Assembly (NCBI GenBank): GCA_001563305.1
Contig: CP013703.1
Span: forward strand, 1,103,773 to 1,167,772
Reading direction: 5' to 3'
DNA length: 64,000 bases
Source of the DNA: a methanogenic archaeon mixed culture ISO4-G1
Lineage (GTDB): Archaea > Thermoplasmatota > Thermoplasmata > Methanomassiliicoccales > Methanomethylophilaceae
Shown: positions 8,342-17,339 of the stretch, piece by piece
How the letters are laid out: the number at the start of each line of letters is the position of its first letter
Numbering within the stretch: the first letter of the stretch is position 1
Made by a program: the position numbers and the translations under genes
Notes under the pieces: generated by a model
What the model was told of the DNA's origin: nothing
What the model saw: only the letters and a program-made list of their open reading frames with translations
Database searches by the model: none

Positions 8342-8388
8342 CACGTTCGGATAGCCTTGGATAAGTAATAAAAACTATGGCGGTACGC

Positions 8389-8673
8389 TCAGTCTTTAGC
8401 GCCTTTCATACGGTCCAATCTGCCGTTGCGGATGTAGATCATCACTCCTGCGAACACCAGCAGGAAATCGAAGACGTAGAACGCGAGGACGTAGGTTATG
8501 TCATCGTTCACAATCTTATTAGCGATGCCGAAGAGATATCCTATCAATATAGCCAGCATGAAGACTACGCTGGTACCGATGTTCGTGCGCGCCCTGTACG
8601 CCTTGGTGAGGTTGAAAGGCCATGAGACCGCGAAACAGACAAGCATCGCGGCCTCCAACAATCCGAATGCCAT
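8389..8673 (-). CDS. Small PQ-loop/SemiSWEET-like membrane protein
   Basis: The 94-residue protein has three hydrophobic helices: residues about 4-20, 33-52 and 60-80. After helix 1 it reads WPFNLTKAYRARTNIGTS, which resembles the PQ-loop pattern (P-x-x-x-K-x-x-x-x-x-T-x-G-x-S) of SemiSWEET sugar transporters and related three-helix proteins. SemiSWEETs work as dimers. A substrate cannot be inferred. The gene is a monocistron between the Sel1 gene and the acnX operon. Confidence 0.6.
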   Translation of the reverse strand: MAFGLLEAAMLVCFAVSWPFNLTKAYRARTNIGTSVVFMLAILIGYLFGIANKIVNDDITYVLAFYVFDFLLVFAGVMIYIRNGRLDRMKGAKD

Positions 8674-8802
8674 GGCACCTCGATGTGAGGACTAGGATAT
8701 ATCTGTGACCGTCCCCGGTGATGCAGGTATCTATACCTGATATTCGACTCGTGTCGAACACTTCGTTTGCATCCTTATTATATCCGACCCCTATTGCGGT
8801 TC

Positions 8803-9978
8803 ATGGATCTCACGAGAGAGGAAGAGGCCATACTGAATGGCGAGGAAGGAGAGGGCAGGCAGAAGGCCATGGAGCTGGTCACCGCCCTCGGTAAGATCTA
8901 CGGGGCGGACAGTCTCATCGACATCACGTCCGCACACCTCTCGGGAGCGTCCTACAAGACGATCGGCGACGGCGGCCTGAAGTACCTCGAGGACCTGGTC
9001 GGCGGAGGCGCCACCGTATCGGTCCCGTCCACCCTGAACCCCGTCGGGATGGACAGGGACAGATGGAGGGAGATGCACATATCCGAGGAGTTCGCCGAGA
9101 AGCAGCTGAGGATCATCGACCTCTACGGGCAGATGGGCATCAAGAAGACCTGCTCATGCACCCCGTACGTGGGCCCGAACGTTCCCTCCATGGGGGACCA
9201 TGTGGCCTGGGCGGAATCCTCTGCACTCAGTTTCGTCAATTCATACATCGGAGCAAGGACCAACAGAGAGGGTGGCCCGGGAGCACTCGCCGCGGCGATC
9301 CTCGGGAAGACCGCCAACTACGGGCTGCACCTCGACGAGAAGAGGGTGCCCACCGTGGTCATCGATGCGGACATAGACGGCTCCGTATTCTCATATTCGC
9401 TGCTGGGACAGGCCGTGGGAATGGCCATCGGCTCCGGCATCCCATACTTCAGGAACATCTCTCCGGAGGTCGAGGAAGCCAAGGCACTGTGCGCGGCGAT
9501 GGCCGCATCGGGATCCATCGCACTCTACCATGTGGAGGGCGTCACCCCCGAGGCCGGCAACTACGACGTCTCCGGACTGGAGACGATCCACATCGGCAAG
9601 AAGGAACTGGAGAACGCGTACGACAAGCTCAACCGCACCGAGGACGTTCAGCTGATCGCCATCGGGTGCCCCCACCTCACCGAGAAGGAGATGCATCAGA
9701 TCGCATCGTTCCTCAAGGACAAGGAGAAGAAGAACAAGGACGTCGAGGTCTGGTTCTGCACCTCCGCTGAGATCAGGGAGAAATGCCCCGAGGATGTCAG
9801 GATAATGGAGAGGTTCGGACCCGTTCTGGCGGACACATGCATGGTCGTCGCCCCCATCGAAGGAGTGTTCGAGAAGACCGGTACCAACTCCGCCAAGGCG
9901 GGGAACTACCTTCCGACCCTGTGCTCGCAAAAGGCGATGTGCAGGGACATCGCAGCACTCATGGAGGTGGTGATGTGA
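8803..9978 (+). CDS. Aconitase X / phosphomevalonate dehydratase large subunit
   Basis: The 391-residue protein matches the aconitase X catalytic subunit (AcnX, DUF521). In archaea, phosphomevalonate dehydratase made of AcnX large and small subunits turns mevalonate 5-phosphate into trans-anhydromevalonate phosphate with an iron-sulfur cluster. Cysteines that could ligate the cluster are in KKTCSCTPYVG, in AIGCPHLTEKE and at VWFCTSAE. HLSGASYKTIGDGGLKYLEDL and VSVPSTLNPVGMD are typical N-terminal stretches. ATG 8803 sits 20-25 bases after a TATTATAT box, so it is likely leaderless. The small subunit overlaps its stop. Confidence 0.88.
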   Translation: MDLTREEEAILNGEEGEGRQKAMELVTALGKIYGADSLIDITSAHLSGASYKTIGDGGLKYLEDLVGGGATVSVPSTLNPVGMDRDRWREMHISEEFAEKQLRIIDLYGQMGIKKTCSCTPYVGPNVPSMGDHVAWAESSALSFVNSYIGARTNREGGPGALAAAILGKTANYGLHLDEKRVPTVVIDADIDGSVFSYSLLGQAVGMAIGSGIPYFRNISPEVEEAKALCAAMAASGSIALYHVEGVTPEAGNYDVSGLETIHIGKKELENAYDKLNRTEDVQLIAIGCPHLTEKEMHQIASFLKDKEKKNKDVEVWFCTSAEIREKCPEDVRIMERFGPVLADTCMVVAPIEGVFEKTGTNSAKAGNYLPTLCSQKAMCRDIAALMEVVM

Positions 9979-10745
9979 TCTTCCAGGGACGCAGCATATC
10001 CAACGGCAGGGCCAAGGGAGAGGTTATCAAGCTCGACGAGCCCCTCAGCTTCCTGGGAGGGGTGGACGGATCCACCGGGGACCTCAGGGTCAGGGACGGC
10101 AACGTCGCAGGGAAGATCCTGGTATTCCCCAAGGGAAAGGGCAGCACTGTAGGTTCCTATGTCATGTACGACCTCATGGTCCACGGCAAAGAGCCAGCTG
10201 CGGTAATCAACGAGTCCGCCGAGACCATCGTGGCAACGGGTGCGGTCATCTCCTCCATACCCATGGTGGACATGATCCCGTCCGTCAGGCTGTTCGAGGA
10301 CGGGGACATCGTCACCGTCGACGCGACCAACGGGACGGTGGAGATCGAAGGCATCGTCTACAAGGAGATCGTATCGTCCGTTGTCTCCAAAGGCAACAAG
10401 TGCATCCTGGAGAAGCGCCCGGAGACCAACCATTCCTATCCCGGTTTCTGGTCCCTCGTGGCGGGCAAGATCGAGGAGGGAGAGACCGCGCTCGAGGCTG
10501 CACGCAGGGAGATCCTCGAGGAGACATCCATCAAGGTGAATGAGCCCCTTGGCACAATGGAGCCCCTGTACGTACGCGAGGGCAAGACGCTGTTCAAGGT
10601 CTATCCGTTCCACTTCGACTCCGAAGGGCAGGAGCCCGTTCTCAACGAGGAGAATGAGGGTTACGTGTGGGCATCGGTCGAGGATGCCAAGGAAATGAAG
10701 ACCGTCACCGATACCGTCAAGGTCATGTCAGCATTCCTCAGCTGA
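9975..10745 (+). CDS. Aconitase X small subunit (DUF126) fused to a Nudix hydrolase domain
   Basis: The 256-residue protein starts at GTG 9975, overlapping the AcnX large-subunit stop and preceded by GGAGGTG. Residues 1 to about 125 form the swivelling DUF126 small subunit (FQGRSISNGRAKGEVIKLDE; KGKGSTVGSYVMYDLM; PMVDMIPS). Residues about 130-256 form a Nudix domain: GKIEEGETALEAARREILEE is the G-x5-E-x7-RE-x2-EE metal site, with the usual final G replaced by S. The small subunit normally ends near residue 130, so this is a real fusion with no stop or shift between. A Nudix role in prenyl-phosphate turnover is inference. Confidence 0.85.
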   Translation: MIFQGRSISNGRAKGEVIKLDEPLSFLGGVDGSTGDLRVRDGNVAGKILVFPKGKGSTVGSYVMYDLMVHGKEPAAVINESAETIVATGAVISSIPMVDMIPSVRLFEDGDIVTVDATNGTVEIEGIVYKEIVSSVVSKGNKCILEKRPETNHSYPGFWSLVAGKIEEGETALEAARREILEETSIKVNEPLGTMEPLYVREGKTLFKVYPFHFDSEGQEPVLNEENEGYVWASVEDAKEMKTVTDTVKVMSAFLS

Positions 10746-10760
10746 CGTCGCGCGCGCTCA

Positions 10761-10770
10761 AGTATATATA
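10761..10770 (+). promoter_or_regulatory. TATA box of rpoL-truD
   Basis: AGTATATATA lies 24 bases before the rpoL ATG at 10794, and no ribosome-binding site separates them, fitting a leaderless transcript. Confidence 0.65.
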
Positions 10771-10793
10771 GCGCGAGCATATCACAACATCCC

Positions 10794-11039
10794 ATGCAGA
10801 CCTATGTTATCGAGAAGACGAAGACCTCGGTCAGACTGGGATTCAAAGATGCCAACCTCACGCTGATCACTCCTCTCATGAAGGAGCTGAACGCGGACCC
10901 CAACGTCGCTCTCGTCAGATACATCGATGAGCACCCGGAGCTCAAGGACCGCGTACTCTACGTTGAGGTCAAGAAGGGCGACGTGATGAAGGTCATCGAT
11001 AAGGCAGCAAAGGCTGTTTCTGAATACTACTCCAACTGA
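10794..11039 (+). CDS. rpoL: DNA-directed RNA polymerase subunit L (Rpo11)
   Basis: The 81-residue protein is the small archaeal polymerase subunit that pairs with Rpo3 to form the alpha-like assembly platform. It is short, beta-alpha in pattern (GFKDANLTLITPLMKEL, VALVRYIDEHPE, VLYVEVKKGD) and ends with a helix, as in Rpb11/RpoL. It overlaps truD by one base (TGATG), so the two are translated together. Confidence 0.9.
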   Translation: MQTYVIEKTKTSVRLGFKDANLTLITPLMKELNADPNVALVRYIDEHPELKDRVLYVEVKKGDVMKVIDKAAKAVSEYYSN

Positions 11040-12346
11040 TGTACCGCAAGTGCACCACGGCCGAAACCAAGATCGGGATGCACAACTACCTGTGCGACAC
11101 CGACGGTACCGGCGGACATCTGAAGACCCTCCCGGAGGACTTCGTCGTCAGGGAGATCTCCGACCCACCAAGGCAGAAGGACAACGGCGATTATTCCATA
11201 GCCACAGTCACCGCCAGGAACTGGGAGACCAACCGCATGGTCAGGCTCATGTCCCGTTCCATGGGCGTCTCCAGGGACAGGATAGGCTTCGCGGGGACGA
11301 AGGACAAGAGGGCCGTCACCACACAACTCATGTCCGTCTACGGGCCCCCGGAACTGTTCGACAAGATCGACCTCAAGGACCTCGAGGTCAGGGACGTCTA
11401 CAGGGGTGCAAGGGGCATCAGCATAGGCGACCTGATCGGCAACGAGTTCGAGATCACCGTCAGGGACTGCACGATGGACCCTGCGATGATCAAGGACACC
11501 GTGGATGCGGACATCTCCACCATCAGGAAGACCAGCGGATTCCCCAACTACTTCGGGGTCCAGAGGTTCGGCGCCGTCAGGCCTGTGACGCATCTCGTCG
11601 GCGAGAGGCTGGTCCGCGGGGACATCGAAGGAGCCGTCAGGACATACATCTCATTCACCACCCCCGAGGAGGACGAGGTCCTTCAGCTCAAGAGGAAGGA
11701 ACTGGAGGACACCCCGGTCTCCGATTGGGGGAAGGTCTTCGGATCGATCCCTCCAGCCATGGCCTTCGAGCGCATGATGGTCGGCGTCCTCATGAACGAC
11801 CCCGAGGATTGGATAGGGGCCATCAGCATTGTGCCAGCTAACCTTCAGATGATGTTCACCCACGCATATCAGTCATGGCTGTTCAACGAGATGCTCAGCA
11901 GGAGGATGAATGCGGGACTCCCCCTCAACGCACCCGTGGAAGGGGACATCATAATCCCGCTGGATGCCAACAGGATACCTCAGCACGAGAATCCGATCCT
12001 CACCACCGCCAAGAACATAGACCTCGTGACGAGGCAGGTCAGGGCGGGAAGGGCGTTCGTTACCATAACCCTCTTCGGTTCCGACGGGGAACTGGCAGAG
12101 GGCGAGATGGGTGAAATCGAGCACAAGGTCATCGAGGAGAACAGGCTGAGCCACGAGGACTTCGTCATCCCCGGACTGCCCAGATGCACCTCCAAGGGCA
12201 GCAGGAGGGAGATCCTCTGTCCCCTGAAACAGATCGATTATTCCATCAAGGACGAGGGTTATTCCCTCAGCTTCTCGCTTCCCAAGGGCAACTACGCCAC
12301 ATGTCTCCTAAGGGAGTTCATGAAGTCCGAGATGAGGGATTACTGA
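11039..12346 (+). CDS. truD: tRNA pseudouridine(13) synthase TruD
   Basis: TruD isomerises U13 of tRNA. The 435-residue length fits the archaeal form. The catalytic motif is FAGTKDKRAVTTQLMSVYG, with the aspartate in KDKRAVT, and NYFGVQRFGAVRP is the conserved N-x-x-G-x-Q-R-F-G block. The C-terminal insertion domain is present (HAYQSWLFNEMLS). It starts with ATG overlapping the rpoL stop. The 3' end overlaps the convergent TPR gene by seven bases. Confidence 0.95.
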   Translation: MYRKCTTAETKIGMHNYLCDTDGTGGHLKTLPEDFVVREISDPPRQKDNGDYSIATVTARNWETNRMVRLMSRSMGVSRDRIGFAGTKDKRAVTTQLMSVYGPPELFDKIDLKDLEVRDVYRGARGISIGDLIGNEFEITVRDCTMDPAMIKDTVDADISTIRKTSGFPNYFGVQRFGAVRPVTHLVGERLVRGDIEGAVRTYISFTTPEEDEVLQLKRKELEDTPVSDWGKVFGSIPPAMAFERMMVGVLMNDPEDWIGAISIVPANLQMMFTHAYQSWLFNEMLSRRMNAGLPLNAPVEGDIIIPLDANRIPQHENPILTTAKNIDLVTRQVRAGRAFVTITLFGSDGELAEGEMGEIEHKVIEENRLSHEDFVIPGLPRCTSKGSRREILCPLKQIDYSIKDEGYSLSFSLPKGNYATCLLREFMKSEMRDY

Positions 12347-15300
12347 CCCTTCAGTAGCAGCTGTATCTGCCTGGCCTGGTAAATCCCGACCTTGCAGGCA
12401 CGCATGATCTCGAACAACGTTGAACCCTGGACCCTGTCCAGGACCATCTTCAGCGAATCGTCGCGGCCGACCTCGCATCTGAGGGCCTTGCCCATGTATG
12501 CGGACAGACGCTTGGCCTCATCCACATCCTTGAACGATCCCGAGACGAATATCTTCTCCAACGAAGGCTTCTGGCCGGATTCCAGGTCCTTCCAGTTGAG
12601 TTTCAGTACGACCTCGTTGGAGGCGCGTTCCATCTTCTGGAAGTCCGGCGAGCCGGGTATGATGTCCCCGAACGGCGCATCCCTCACGATGTAATCGCGG
12701 ATCTCCTCCAGTTCCGGGCCCTCGAATCCCATCGCCAACAGGAGATCCTCGTCATCCGGGGCCATCCTGGATACGTATGCACGGCGCAGCACCTTCTCGG
12801 CAGACCTCTTGACCCTAAGGTCCTCTATAGGTTCCGGCTCCGCCTTCTTGAGGCTCCTGGCCTCCTCGTCGTGACCGGCACTGACCAGCACTTCGGACAT
12901 CTCCTTCAGGAGGGCCTCGTCCTGCACGTTGCACGCTCTGAATAGTTTGTATGCCTCCGTGACGCCCGAGTCCTTACGGGAATCCTTCCTGATCCTCGCC
13001 AGCAAGATCGCGGTCTCGGGGTCGTTCGGGGTCTTCTCAAGGATCATCACCGCCTGGGCGTCGGCACGGGAGAGGTATCCCCTCTCGAACAGCTTGACTG
13101 CCAGTATGTAACGCAGGTCCCTGTTCGTGGGATCGCGGTTGACCGCCATGGAGTAGCTGTCGATGGACCTGTCGTAGTAACCGAGTCCCTCCTGGGCATC
13201 GCCCTTCTTCGCCAGGATCTCCGGGAGGTTGAGGCCAAGCGCCATCGCCTTCTCGTATTCCTGGAGGGCTCCCCTGAACTCGGATTTGGCCAGTTTCACG
13301 TCACCCATCGCCTCATGGAACTTGGCGCTCTTGGGGTTGGACTTCAATGCCTCCGTGGCAAGGTCCTGCGCCCCTCTGACATCGCCGTCCAGCAGGAGGA
13401 TGGAGACCTTCATGCAGACATACCTCGGCTCCTCGCCGTCGATGGCTATCGCACGGTCGATCGCCCTGAGGGCCCCCTTGTAATCCTTGATGGATATCAT
13501 GGAATCCGCTATGGCGGCGGCAGCAGCGGCATCCTCCGATGAGAGGGCCTCCTCTCCGGGCTCCTGTTCCTCCGATGTGCTCTCGATTCCCTGCGAACCC
13601 TCCTCGATGGAATCTATGGCCATCCTTATCCTTGCGGAGGTCTCGTCCTTGGCCAGGGCCTCCTCGAGGACCTTCAGGGCATCATACCTCTTGTAATTGG
13701 CCAGATAGCAGTTCGCCAGCTCCAGTGCCGAATCCTCCGACGGCACCGCGGCATGGACCTCAAGGGCCACCGCCAGCCCATCGGAGGGCTTCCCCGATTC
13801 CCTCAGGACCCTTGCCCTCAGCAATGCGACATCAGGATTGGACGGGTCGGTGACCGAGCATATGTCGATGAAGAACATCGCCTCATCGTACCTGCCGTCC
13901 TTCTCCAGTATGACGGCCTTCCTCGCCATCGGATACACGGAATCGGGATCGAGCTCGATCGCCCTGTTAAGGGATTCCACCGCACCGTACAGGTCGTCGA
14001 ACCTCTCCTGTATCGCCGCCTTGGATATCCAATACTCCGAATTGTTCAGGTCGAACAGGACGGCACGGTTGTAGGAGGTCTCCGCGGATTCGAAATCGCC
14101 CCTCGCCTCATCGGCCATACCCTTGGAGTGCCAGATGACGGGATCGTTGGGTGCCAGCTCGGCCGCTGCGGCGTATGAGATGGACGCTTTCACGTACTCT
14201 CCGAGGTTGTATTCCGCGTTGCCCCTGAGCATGCGTATCTCCGGGTCCGGGGCCATATCCTTCTCTATGTCATAGCAGAGGTACATGGCCTCCCTGTACT
14301 GTCCCGCCTCCATCATGGAGCAGAGTACCTTCAAGACGTTCTCCCTGCTGGGGTCCAACCTCAGGACGTTCCTGAGGGTGAGCATGGAACCGTTCATGTC
14401 CCCGCTCTCGCTCATCGCCCCGGAGAGGGTCATCATCGTCGTCACGTCGCCCGGATCCGACTCCAGTATGCGGCGGCAGATCTCGAGAGCGCCCTGGACG
14501 TCGTTCTTCTTCACCAGGATGTCCTTCTTGAGGACCAACGCATCGATGTTGTCAGGATCCTCGGTCAGGATCCTGTCGATGTCCTTCTCGGCCCCTTTGA
14601 CATCCTCGGATATGAAACGGATCCTCGCTGCCAGTATCTCCACCGGCAGGTCTCCCTTGCCGACACGGGCCGCGGCCCTGGATGTGGCCTTGGCCCCGCG
14701 GATGTCCCCTTTGGAGAGAAGGTATTTGGAATAGATCACAAGATAAGCGGGATCCTTCCTGTTGGATGCCTCCATCCTGTCCATGACGGTCTTGGCATCG
14801 TCGTACCTGCCCATGGACATGAGCATACCTGCCATCTCCGAATAGTCCAGTGTGCCCGTGTATTCGCTGTCCAGGTACTCGCTGATGGCGATCATCAGGT
14901 CCCCTGCGGAGTCCTTCTGTGCGTAGGCCGATATGCGGCCCTTCATGGACCTCGGTGAGGTCATGTCGATACCGTCGTAGATGTCCAGGGCCGAATCGGG
15001 ATCGTGACCCGCTATGAACGCCTCCGCCGCCTCGTACCTCACGAAGACTGGTGAGTCGGGGACGAGCTTGTCGAAGACCATCTTGGCCGAGTGCCAGTCC
15101 TTCTCGTCCGCGTTCAGCCTCGCGGATGCGAGCAGAAACTCCCAGTCCCCGTTCTTGTAATACTCTGAATTGACGAGCTTGTCGGTGGCGGCCTCCTTGT
15201 CGCCCTTGAACCAGCTGTCGTACACCGAATAGAGGTCCCTGAGCCTTGGGTCCTTCGGGACACGCATCCCCTTGCCCCTGTATGCCTCCTGGACGGACTT

Positions 15301-15786
15301 CCTCTCGGACCACAGTCCGCTGGGATCGTCCTCGTTGAGCATATCATAGAGCTCCATCGCATCAGGATCGATCTCCAGTGCGCGCCTGGCACTGTCCACC
15401 GCATCGATGGTGTCCCCTTCCCCGTGGTAGATCTTGGCCTCCGCCGCGTACCTGTGGAACATATCCTTGGACGTGTTGTTGGCCAGTATCTCTGCCGCTG
15501 CGGTGATCTCGTTGTTGGCCACCAGCAGTTCCGCGGCCCTGATGGCCGGCGTGCAGTCCTGCGAACGCGATTTCGAGACCAGGAGCTTCATGGTGGTCCC
15601 GGATACTGAGCCGTATTCCGCCTGGAGGGCGTTCATGAGGCTGATGAGTATCGCGGGATGTATCCCCACGGGAGCGGACTGGATCTTGGATGAAATCAGA
15701 TCGAGCTTCTGTTTGGTCAACTTGCCGTTAAGGGTCTTCCAGATGTGATACCCCTCGAATGAATCAAAGACCGGCAGATTGTCCAT
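12340..15786 (-). CDS. Very large TPR-repeat protein
   Basis: The 1148-residue protein is built mainly of tetratricopeptide repeats over residues about 60-950, such as AEYNLGEYVKASISYAAAAEL, SYNRAVLFDLNNSEYWISKA and AIELDPDSVYPMARKAVILE. An acidic low-complexity linker (EEQEPGEEALSSEDAAAAAA) splits the array near residue 760. The last part (from about 960) is not TPR and ends in a helical VGIYQARQIQLLLKGQ segment resembling a small DNA- or RNA-binding helix-hairpin. No signal peptide or membrane helix is seen, so it is cytoplasmic. Similar giant TPR proteins occur in Thermoplasmata-related archaea; the role is unknown. Confidence 0.85.
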   Translation of the reverse strand: MDNLPVFDSFEGYHIWKTLNGKLTKQKLDLISSKIQSAPVGIHPAILISLMNALQAEYGSVSGTTMKLLVSKSRSQDCTPAIRAAELLVANNEITAAAEILANNTSKDMFHRYAAEAKIYHGEGDTIDAVDSARRALEIDPDAMELYDMLNEDDPSGLWSERKSVQEAYRGKGMRVPKDPRLRDLYSVYDSWFKGDKEAATDKLVNSEYYKNGDWEFLLASARLNADEKDWHSAKMVFDKLVPDSPVFVRYEAAEAFIAGHDPDSALDIYDGIDMTSPRSMKGRISAYAQKDSAGDLMIAISEYLDSEYTGTLDYSEMAGMLMSMGRYDDAKTVMDRMEASNRKDPAYLVIYSKYLLSKGDIRGAKATSRAAARVGKGDLPVEILAARIRFISEDVKGAEKDIDRILTEDPDNIDALVLKKDILVKKNDVQGALEICRRILESDPGDVTTMMTLSGAMSESGDMNGSMLTLRNVLRLDPSRENVLKVLCSMMEAGQYREAMYLCYDIEKDMAPDPEIRMLRGNAEYNLGEYVKASISYAAAAELAPNDPVIWHSKGMADEARGDFESAETSYNRAVLFDLNNSEYWISKAAIQERFDDLYGAVESLNRAIELDPDSVYPMARKAVILEKDGRYDEAMFFIDICSVTDPSNPDVALLRARVLRESGKPSDGLAVALEVHAAVPSEDSALELANCYLANYKRYDALKVLEEALAKDETSARIRMAIDSIEEGSQGIESTSEEQEPGEEALSSEDAAAAAAIADSMISIKDYKGALRAIDRAIAIDGEEPRYVCMKVSILLLDGDVRGAQDLATEALKSNPKSAKFHEAMGDVKLAKSEFRGALQEYEKAMALGLNLPEILAKKGDAQEGLGYYDRSIDSYSMAVNRDPTNRDLRYILAVKLFERGYLSRADAQAVMILEKTPNDPETAILLARIRKDSRKDSGVTEAYKLFRACNVQDEALLKEMSEVLVSAGHDEEARSLKKAEPEPIEDLRVKRSAEKVLRRAYVSRMAPDDEDLLLAMGFEGPELEEIRDYIVRDAPFGDIIPGSPDFQKMERASNEVVLKLNWKDLESGQKPSLEKIFVSGSFKDVDEAKRLSAYMGKALRCEVGRDDSLKMVLDRVQGSTLFEIMRACKVGIYQARQIQLLLKGQ

Positions 15787-15894
15787 GCGTCATGAAATCG
15801 CTTGCAAACGTATAATCCTATCATCTGGAATCAGGTCCCGCGGGGATCCGTTTTTAAGATGCTGGACAGTATGCTGCGATCCACCTAGATAAGG

Positions 15895-15901
15895 TTAAAT
15901 A
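15895..15901 (+). promoter_or_regulatory. TATA box of tRNA-Gly
   Basis: TTAAATA lies 27 bases before the tRNA 5' end, the archaeal distance. Confidence 0.6.
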
Positions 15902-15927
15902 CTTCACTCCAATAAGGGAGTTTCAGT

Positions 15928-16000
15928 GCAGCTGTGATCTAGTTGGTTAGGATCTGACCCTTCCAAGGTCATTGCCCGGGTTCGAATCCCGGCGGCTGCA
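15928..16000 (+). tRNA. tRNA-Gly (anticodon TCC)
   Basis: The 73-base cloverleaf is complete. Acceptor arms GCAGCTG and CGGCTGC pair with one G-U. The D arm is ATCT/GGAT around AGTTGGTTA. The anticodon stem is TGACC/GGTCA, with loop CTTCCAA giving anticodon TCC. The variable loop is four bases and the T arm is CCGGG-TTCGAAT-CCCGG. The discriminator is A and CCA is not encoded. There is no intron. Confidence 0.95.
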
Positions 16001-16082
16001 CTCATTCTTCTATCCACTTATCAGGAATCGACCTTCATACCGATAGCTATCGCTAACGTGATTCTCTGAAGAACTTTCCAAT

Positions 16083-16580
16083 TCACTTAATAAGGACGCT
16101 GTCGACACCGCGGCAGGATTTGATCATCATTATGACATTCTCCTGCAACTTCCCGTCAACCACGATCTGAAGGGTCGAGTGCTCCCTGTCCCCCTCGTCG
16201 CTGACCATCGCCTGTCTAAGGGTGATACCGGAGTTGTAGAGTACCGTCGTGACGTCGGCGATGATGCCTGGCACTCTTGCATCGGTGGGTATGATGACTA
16301 TCGCGGAACAATTGATCTGCTCCGCCATATCGACCATGGACAGCATCGGCCTGAGCTTGGAGAATATGCAGTCAAGCTCCGGTGTGGCGGAGATGTGCTC
16401 GAGCGTGGTCCTGACGACCCTCCTGTCCACATCGCAGGCGCGTGCTATGCCCGCATCGGTCTGCTCGATGTCGCCGCAATAGGCGACACCGTTGCTCACC
16501 CTGATACCGTATTCCAGAAGCTTCTGTGCGACCTTGCGCTGGGACGGATATCTCCTGAGCATCGATGCGATCTGATCCAT
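16083..16580 (-). CDS. ACT-domain regulator of amino-acid metabolism with N-terminal HTH-like region
   Basis: The protein has a helical N-terminal half with a winged-HTH-like pattern (YPSQRKVAQKLLEYGIRV; DAGIARACDVDRRVVRTTLE) and a C-terminal ACT domain (CSAIVIIPTDARVPGIIADV; YNSGITLRQAMVSDE), which binds amino acids. It fits the archaeal family annotated as predicted regulators of amino-acid metabolism (COG2150-like). A TATA-like TATTTAT at 16603-16609 (minus strand) sits about 24 bases before ATG 16580, so MDQIASM is the preferred start (165 residues); an in-frame ATG at 16628 would place the TATA inside the gene. Confidence 0.75.
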   Translation of the reverse strand: MDQIASMLRRYPSQRKVAQKLLEYGIRVSNGVAYCGDIEQTDAGIARACDVDRRVVRTTLEHISATPELDCIFSKLRPMLSMVDMAEQINCSAIVIIPTDARVPGIIADVTTVLYNSGITLRQAMVSDEGDREHSTLQIVVDGKLQENVIMMIKSCRGVDSVLIK

Positions 16581-16640
16581 GTATCTGTTATCGACTAGTG
16601 GGTATTTATGATGCACCCTTACGGTCATCAGCCGATATTA

Positions 16641-17339
16641 TCATAACATGCTGAACCAAAACGTACAATCGAGTACCAGGTGTGGCATGACCACCAGGGG
16701 GCCGGAATTCCAGAGGAACGCGGAGAAGATCACCGCGGTGATCATGTATCCGACCATGGCACCCATCACCAGCTGGAGAGGCGTGTGCTTCCTGAGGACG
16801 TAACGGCTCCAGGCCACCGGGAACAGCAATATGAAATACAGCGCACCGAACGGCCAGAAGGCATAGGTCATCGCCATGCTGGGCCCTATGACGCCGCATG
16901 AGTGGACGCTGATCTTCCAGTACGGCGTGATGAGCATGAAGACGAAGGTCACCATCATGTAGCAGAACATCAGGACCGTCGCAAGCTTCGGAGCCTGGAA
17001 GTAGTACAACAGAGCGGTACCCAACATGTATCCGAGGACTCCGCATACCAACGGCATGAGCCTGTCATCCTTGTTCACGACATCCAGCTTATCCTCGTTG
17101 CCCGTCCTCCTTGAGAAGTACATGATGTTCACGATCGGGAGCACCGTCGCTGCGAAGAACGATATGCCGAAGAACTTCAGGAATTCCCCGGTATCGTACG
17201 TCTGGTACAGGCAGATGAGGAGGAACACTGGAATCGACAGGAACGGGGGCGTTCCGACCAGGGAGACGATCTTGGCGACCTTCTCCGTCCTGGGGGAGAG
17301 CACTCCATCGAATTTCCTTGATGGATCACGCACGGCCAT
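16641..17339 (-). CDS. PAP2-superfamily membrane protein
   Basis: The 232-residue integral membrane protein has about six helices. The stretch PYWKISVHSCGVIGPSMAM resembles the K-x-S-x-H-x-x-G part of PAP2-type lipid phosphatases, and SRYVLRKHTPLQLVMGAMVGY resembles the later R-x5-H-x3-D/E region, although its acidic residue is not clear. The start overlaps the end of the thymidylate-kinase-like gene by 14 bases, so it belongs to the lipid-related cluster with the polyprenol kinase. A role in recycling polyprenyl or archaeol phosphates is inference; it may also be a non-catalytic relative. Confidence 0.72.
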   Translation of the reverse strand: MAVRDPSRKFDGVLSPRTEKVAKIVSLVGTPPFLSIPVFLLICLYQTYDTGEFLKFFGISFFAATVLPIVNIMYFSRRTGNEDKLDVVNKDDRLMPLVCGVLGYMLGTALLYYFQAPKLATVLMFCYMMVTFVFMLITPYWKISVHSCGVIGPSMAMTYAFWPFGALYFILLFPVAWSRYVLRKHTPLQLVMGAMVGYMITAVIFSAFLWNSGPLVVMPHLVLDCTFWFSML

